From NCBI RefSeq assembly GCF_037975245.1, contig NC_092574.1, positions 10,123,713 through 10,187,712 on the forward strand: DNA of 64,000 bases. The letters are read 5' to 3'. The stretch comes from Apostichopus japonicus (taxonomy: Eukaryota > Echinodermata > Holothuroidea > Aspidochirotida > Stichopodidae). The notes beneath the pieces are model-generated. The model saw only the letters and a program-made list of their open reading frames with translations. It did not search any database and was not told the DNA's origin. A program made the translations under genes and the position numbers. Shown here in pieces: positions 57,632 through 64,000 of this stretch (positions are counted from its first letter, which is position 1; every line of letters starts with the position of its first letter).

Positions 57632-60600
57632 CAACTAAATAAATAAGGGTATATCCACATATTAACAATAAAGGGGAAACGCTATAGCTTTCCTGAAAGA
57701 AAGAATATTATTAAATGAGATTACGTTGCTAAGATATGACTTGCCAAATAATGGCATGATAACATATTTTCATGTAACTAACATGATGATTTGGAGAAAA
57801 TTATGACTCGATTACAATATCTGTTACATGTAACTTGAAACCTATACTAGTTCATTGACACATGGGTAGTGTATAATATGTTTAAAGAATACGTGACGTC
57901 TGTGACGATGTAAATCAAACAACGGCCCGTGGGCCTTCTAACCTTCATTGAACCAATGATGAAAAAACGCACTTTGATCCGGTTATACATTTCTTTTGTG
58001 TATCTTTACTGTGAGAATTTGGAAGTTTGCTTCTGGCGACACTTCCATACTTTAATACAAAGCAAGCTAGAGAAGCCGCATGGTAAAGGATTGTTGAGTT
58101 TCTATAGATTACACAATATCACTTACCGAGAGACATGTCTACATAAAAGTTAAGGTCAAGGCCATCTTTTCAATACTGTCGGCACTAAAACCAGGTTCCA
58201 TGTGGAACTTTATAAAAGTAAATGTGAATAAGCTCGCGGTGGTATTCGATACTATTCAGCTCACAATTGATATGAGGACTCGGCCGTTCAGTGAAAACTC
58301 TTCTCCCTCAGTGAGACATTATTGAATGACCATACAATAATAACTCATCCTTTTTAAAATCAATTTACCATAAAGTTTCCCCCACTAGCTGTATTTTCAC
58401 ATTTTCGAAAGCATGATTCAGGCCACGATTTAGTGAAGCTAGTAATTTTAATGTCTGTAGAGTAAAATTAACCGCATAACAGAGAGAAATATTCAGAGAA
58501 CATGTTTCAAGTTGCAACCTGGGATCTTCTTGATGTGCCGTTTATTGAAAGAGGTGGAAAGTCGATCAATTACGGAAACAAACGAGCGCCATCTATTAAT
58601 TGGAGACCCGCTCAACTTGGTGTAACTTGGTGAAAGAACAAGATACGGCGTGCGTAGGCCCCTTGTTTTCATATACTTTTTTGTACATCGTTTGTCAGAT
58701 GATGGGGAATAAATGTCATGGATATTTTTCATGCTATTTCGGATGTCTCTTGCTTGAGAACAAAATCAAACACGCAATCACACAACACAGAAGAAGTATA
58801 CCTACATGCATGATATGTTGGTGGCCCAAGAAAAGGGACTGTTCCATTACGATAACAAAACAATAACATACTCCAATGGCTCGTTTTTAATTTCAAATTT
58901 CCACTGATATTGAGATATTCTTTAGTTACTCTACAGAATATGTTCTAGTGAGATAGTGCCATAGCAACGTATCCTTAGTGATACTTGAAATTGAGGCAAA
59001 CCCTGGATTTTAAGGACGCTCAATAAAGGATGCATTGTTTCGGGAAAAGACTTGGAATAGAGTACACAAATGTACATCAGCAATACTGTCTGATTAGAAG
59101 ACTAACGTTAAAAAAAATCATCGGGGTATGGGTAAGATACATTTCAAATAACCATTCGCTACAGTATTGCATAAAGTATAAACAGTCGATTTTGGGAGAA
59201 GATTGCAACACATATTGAGATTTAGCTGTTCAAATACCTGCTGGCGAACGATTGCTGCAGAATTGCAAGTCTCCAACATTGTGTGTCGGAAGGATAGGTC
59301 AGTTGGTCAATTAATATTGTAGTTGTTGATTTCATTATAATTGGGGAATCAATCAACATGTTCTCATTATACCAATTAAGAGCATCTCTTCCTGAATCAA
59401 TCGACAAAAGTTCACCAAATCAATTTCCTTTTTCCCCTATCAATTGACATACCGTATTTTCCTATCCTCAAGAGAAGACAAGATGCTACAGCTTAAGTTA
59501 CTTCGCATATATCGTCAAGTTCAATATGATGATACCGTAGCCTTTCCATACAATTTTGACCTAATGCATGGAAGTAAGCATGTTAGCGAAGGCAAATTAC
59601 ATAAGTTCTCTTGTTTCAAAACATAGAAATTCATAGTCTGGTTCTCTAGCGCAGTATACCCTTACACCTGCACTTCTTCGAAAGCCGTCAAGAGGCTAAA
59701 GGGTCACAACAGGGTAGCATACAGTAGCTTATATCGTGCCTCTTTATATATACAGTCGGAAGCCAAACTTTGGTGGAGTGGTATCGCTGGGGACTTCCAA
59801 GCACGTATCCTCCTGGATCTCAAGTTTACAATTGTCAGGATTTATATAGAATGTACTTAACCATTGCCGAAATCTTCCTGTTCAAGGTTTGAGTACTCTG
59901 CGATTAGATTGACAAACACTGACGAACGCAGTGGAGTGTAAAGAAAGACTACCGTCGTTGACTGTTGATTTGCTTTGTATATATATCAACCCGATTGCCA
60001 AGAAGAAAAGAAAAACACGTGGGAGGCTAAAAAGTAGCGCATACACACAAACACATTTCTTTGATCTTTTACATGTGCGAAGCCACCTCTCTATACTACC
60101 GATTAAAAAACTGGTGCTTTAGTCATATTTTATTAATACTACTGGATCATACCACGGTCGTCGTTTCAATGTGGCTCACTGCTAACGAAAATGTCCCACA
60201 CTGCGAGGGCAGGTGTTTCGCCTATGATGTTCACTTGATAAAGTAAAGTTTTGTGACAGGAATTACATTTAAAAAGAAGACGAAGTTTGGCCACGATGAT
60301 ACGGTGAGGGCATTCTTCAACGTATTAGTGTTGTTAGCTACAAGGTCTCGAGTTCATTTGAGTTTGCCAAGTCATCCAACCAACACACACACACACACGC
60401 GGTTTAAGTCTGGTCCTCCCGGCTGTGTAGCGGGGTGTATATAACAACAGTCAAAAAAAAAGTTCATAGTTGTCACGGTAACCAGCTGGATGTAAAACTC
60501 GAAGCAACGCGTTCATTTGCTGTCTGCTAATGACGTCCTAACATTTTGTGACGTAAATTTGGACTGGACCGGATCTGATATACTTAGTACTATATATATA

Positions 60601-60997
60601 TGTATATATATATATTTATATCACAAACTGATCTCGAAGGAGCTCTTTAAGAAGCAATTTGATTGGGAGAATTTTCGAAGCTTTTTTTTTATGAATGTTA
60701 CGGAAATCTAGTTCCGTATTTTACCGGAGGGCATCAGTAGCAAAATAATAGAAGTTACTTTACACTATTACCTCATTCTTATCCCTTTCTTCAGTTGTAT
60801 ATTATCGCTGTAGTTTATCGCTGAAGGAGGAATCTGTTTCATTACGAGCTTGTATTTATTTGTGTTTCTTTTTGAAACAAATTACACCACTGTTGTTATT
60901 GTCTGAAAGGAAATATTAACTTTCTCAATTTCGTTTGTGTCTTTCCCTGGGAGATTCAAGTTACTGTGCAAGTTTTTTATCTGAATTATATTTCAAC

Positions 60998-61068
60998 ATG
61001 AAGTTCAACTCTCGGATGTGGGTACTCATACTGTTACTATGTATACATGCATTGGACCTCGTTAAAAG
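60998..61068 (+). CDS. Candidate signal-peptide first exon of a secreted or membrane protein
   Basis: An ATG at 60998 opens 23 codons plus two bases, ending at a near-perfect donor (AAAAG|GTAAGTACC). The peptide MKFNSRMWVLILLLCIHA has a basic start, a strong hydrophobic core and a small residue for cleavage, then LDLVK and the split codon AG-. This is a textbook signal-peptide exon with a phase-2 donor. The protein family cannot be told from this exon. A compatible downstream exon is proposed at 62421-62535. Confidence 0.5.
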
Positions 61069-64000
61069 GTAAGTACCTGACCAATTTAACTTTGTTTTCT
61101 TTTCATGTGTGAACAAGCGTTCAAATTTGAACAGTACTTGTATGGTGTTGTTCTTCACACATTCCGTATCAGCTAGCTGTTGTTTGAAATATTGCACTAC
61201 AAATAGGCTAATATGTATTCAACATCGTTGGTACAGACCCAATTTGTACAGCTTTGGAGACCACTTTCGTTAAAATTACAACAATTTCATGACCATTAAC
61301 CATTAACCAGTATACTATTAACTTAGGCACCATATACAACTTGGCCGAGCAATGGCCCACTCAAAAAGATGTCTCGGATCAAATGTCTCAACTTGCCATC
61401 GAACAACTTGCCCAGTGACCAGGCAAGGTCGTGGGGATGTGGGGGGGGGGGGGTGTGGTTGTCAACAGGGACCTGTGATTGCTTTTACTCTAACTAGAAG
61501 GAAAACAGAGTATTAAGGTTAGGGGGGGTGGACAATTGCTATAATCGGTGACAGAACGGAATTTTGAGAAACAAGGTAGATTAAAACAAGTTCTGTTGAA
61601 AACAGACATGAAAACCATGGTTCCATTCAACACTTTACAGTTTGTCATTCTCAAGTGAGACCCACCTGAGCACCCCCAGCACAGGTGTAAAATGGGTATT
61701 CTAATTAGGAGCTGGGTACACTGTTATTGGTTGAGGGTGCAGAAAGCCGCCGAATGGTAGGAATACGGGGGTGGGGGGGGGGTGGGCTTCGAAGTCCACG
61801 GAAGTGCAGCAATCAATTAACCTTGGATTTGTTTCTGGAATGTTTCTTGCTTTTGTTTGCAAGGTATTGAGGAAAGGGATAAAACGCCTTCTTCCCCTTC
61901 TCCCAAATTCTTAGAAGTTACAGCATTGGTTATAGGTGTAAAGGTTTCGCAGAGCTGTTGCTTTTTTCAGTTTGGGCGGTGGGGTGGGGGTGGGGGAGCT
62001 GGGGCAAATGCGACCCATAGTGTTTCAAAGGGCCGCCTCCCGACCAAATATTGTGTGTGTTAAGCGGGTGTGATAGCTCTATACTCCACATGATATGATT
62101 GATTTATTGTGTGATACGGAGTAATTTCGTGTGCTAGCAATTCATTGACAAAACTACGGGTGAGGTATAAGCATAACAACTCCCTAGTATAAGCCCAACA
62201 GTTATCGATCGATATTTTTCCGGACACCGTGTCTCGAGTAACCGATACCCGGATTTTGCATAACCGAATGCAATATTTTTACGGGTCGTGAAGAGTAGCA
62301 GATACAACAAGTAAGGATTAGTCTCAAAAAACAAAGTTACCTCTACGTTACATCAAACATGACATGAACCGTTAATATCGTTCTACCAATCTAAATCCCC
62401 CACCACCCATTTCCTCTTAGAATGATTTTAGTCTGTGGTTTGCAAGGGATGATATTCTTTCGGCTCAGGATGAAAGAATTCGCCGAATCGTCCAAAGTGC
62501 TATTCTGTGTTTATTCACCGGTGTGCCATCACTCGGTATGTAGATTATTGATGACCTAATTGATTAGTATCTATATATATATTGGCCTATACTAGTTCTG
62601 CCTTCTAATTGGTCGGGCCATTCCCAAGGCACCCCCAACGTTGATCAGCAGGCATGCAGGCCATGCATGTTCTTCGTATATGTATTTGCTACATTTAATA
62701 AAATCGACAATTAGTAGTAATTAGACAAGGTAGACAAAGAAAATAAATAATTAAGCAAGAGATAGTGGATCGGTAAAACGAAGAGGTTATGCTTGCCCAA
62801 TGCTCGTCTGGCATGTACGTATAACCTGATTGTCAAATAATTTAGTTCATTTATTCAATTATTTTCAGAGACATCCATATCCGTTAACATCAGAATATTA
62901 TATTCTTTTATGTAAGGAAATGATACAATTGTGCGTTGTCTTGGAACTCTCTGTCATTCTGTTTAAGTAGTGTAAATTTCCACATACAGATAAAGAGGAC
63001 AAAACACCTCTATCGCCTAACTGGAACATCTATTTGACTACAGCTGTTAGAATAATTTTAAAGTAGTGAGTTTCAAACGACTTAGTAACATAAATAGATA
63101 AGCATATGTCGCCCAGACTGTACGTTAATGACATATTGTGGTGTATATAATACCATCGGTCATGCGAGCTGAGTTGTTGGTGGAGTCTAAAAAGTTATAG
63201 ATTTTGCGTCCAGGTCGTTATAGTTAGGTTTATGCTTCAACGATTACTTTCATTGTGCCCACACGATTGTGATGAATTTCAATTGAAGCACACTTCTTTT
63301 TGATATAGCTCTCTCCATATATATATCTATAAACAAAAAACAACAACAAATAAAAAACCCAGTTATAATTCATCCTGTTTCATCACTGATACCATCAAGG
63401 GATTTCCACTGCTCCAAACATTTAAAGTTATACAGACACCTACCTCAGTGAGTATATAGCCAATTTGCTCCATATTCACTACACGTGTTGTGTGTGATAA
63501 TCTCATTCAAAATCCGTTGCAATTTTTCGAAAAGCTCGTTTTCGTTTCCAAGATAAACACATTTGAAATTTTGACAAATCTGGGAAACTCATTAAATATG
63601 TGCAAACGATGACATGGAGATGTTGCGTTCTTCACAATGTCTTATTTTACGTCTTAATAAGTTAACCCCTTAATTACAAGCCCACAAATATCATTTGCAT
63701 AATATGATGATCCTCTATTCAAAGAAGTCAATAAAACATTAAAAAAAAAAAAACATCGCAGACCAGTGTTCAGTGTCCTTGATACGAAGGTTGTAAAAAC
63801 AAAGGAATAACATAACAGAACGCTAGACAGTCACTCCCTTGTTACATCATCAATGTGCATATTTATATCTAATGATTATTCATAAATAAAACTAGAAATG
63901 AAGAAAAGACTTGTTAAATGGTCAGACTTGTTGATGGATTTTGATGGAGCAGCTATTTTCTTAATTTCTAATGCCTATTACTGTATTAGAGTTATAAGGA
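61069..64000. other. Putative intron and downstream DNA
   Basis: Holds a run of 13 G (61441-61453), other G-rich patches near 61520, 61770 and 61980, a stretch sharing ATAACAACTCCCTAGT with 47381, a weak candidate exon at 62421-62535 and a 13-A run near 63740. Nothing else recognised. Confidence 0.45.
62421..62535 (+). CDS. Weak candidate second exon following the signal-peptide exon
   Basis: The acceptor CCATTTCCTCTTAG precedes 115 nt; with the AG left by the exon at 60998-61068 the first base completes an arginine codon, giving KR at the junction. The next 38 codons are open (MILVCGLQGMIFFRLRMKEF, then CVYSPVCHHS) and end at a donor-like TCG|GTATGT in phase 0. The KR and three cysteines would suit a processed secreted peptide, but the sequence matches no family I know. 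The exon is short enough to arise by chance. Confidence 0.22.

Larger units (their letters stand above)
56974..60997. other. Intron or intergenic DNA with LINE fragment
   Basis: Holds the LINE fragment at 57360-57541, a TA array and AT-rich sequence. I found no exon continuing the reading frame of 56691-56973. The open frames between 57929 and 60711 lack splice sites and recognisable content. Confidence 0.45.

Overview
This window is eukaryotic nuclear DNA from an animal. It is AT-rich, gene-poor and intron-rich, with many (TA)n arrays, long poly-G/poly-C runs, minisatellites and relics of LINEs, a tRNA-derived SINE, and hAT-like and other DNA transposons. The channel sequence, the LINE tails ending in GCGCTATATAA plus a short tandem repeat, and the frequent octamer TAGGCCTA fit a marine invertebrate. 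An echinoderm or related deuterostome is my best guess, but the sequence does not prove it.

Region 1-26.6 kb is dominated by one well-supported gene on the + strand: the 3' part of a TRPC-family cation channel gene. Seven coding exons (5909-6048, 17667-17845, 19845-20069, 21516-21711, 22867-23067, 23931-23975, 25439-26491) join in frame through consensus GT/AG sites and encode 678 complete codons plus a stop. They run from within S2 through S3-S6, the pore, the TRP box (EWKFAR), the calmodulin/IP3-receptor-binding region and a long acidic tail. The ankyrin repeats and S1 must lie upstream of the window. The first 5.9 kb, presumed intron or upstream DNA, holds a DNA transposon with 38-bp terminal inverted repeats, split by a 5'-truncated CR1/L2-like LINE. 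The 11.6-kb intron after the first exon holds another LINE 3' end, a 31-bp minisatellite and a duplicated block beside (TA)n arrays. The next intron holds a 23-bp minisatellite. A later intron holds a CAA-rich duplication split by a SINE.

Region 26.6-56.7 kb has no confidently recognisable gene. It holds a second, fuller copy of the SINE, a minus-strand Penelope-like hammerhead motif, a hAT-type MITE with a perfect 8-bp target duplication, a mariner-type MITE, a 40-bp tandem repeat carrying four CCAAT boxes, several strong hairpins, pyrimidine-rich tracts, and one possible minus-strand exon near 52.3 kb.

Region 56.7-64 kb shows exon-like pieces of one or two further + strand genes that leave the window. 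One is an apparent first coding exon of a type II membrane protein (56691-56973). Another is an apparent signal-peptide exon with a consensus donor (60998-61068), with a weaker following exon at 62421-62535. A LINE 3' fragment lies between them. The families of these proteins are not recognised.
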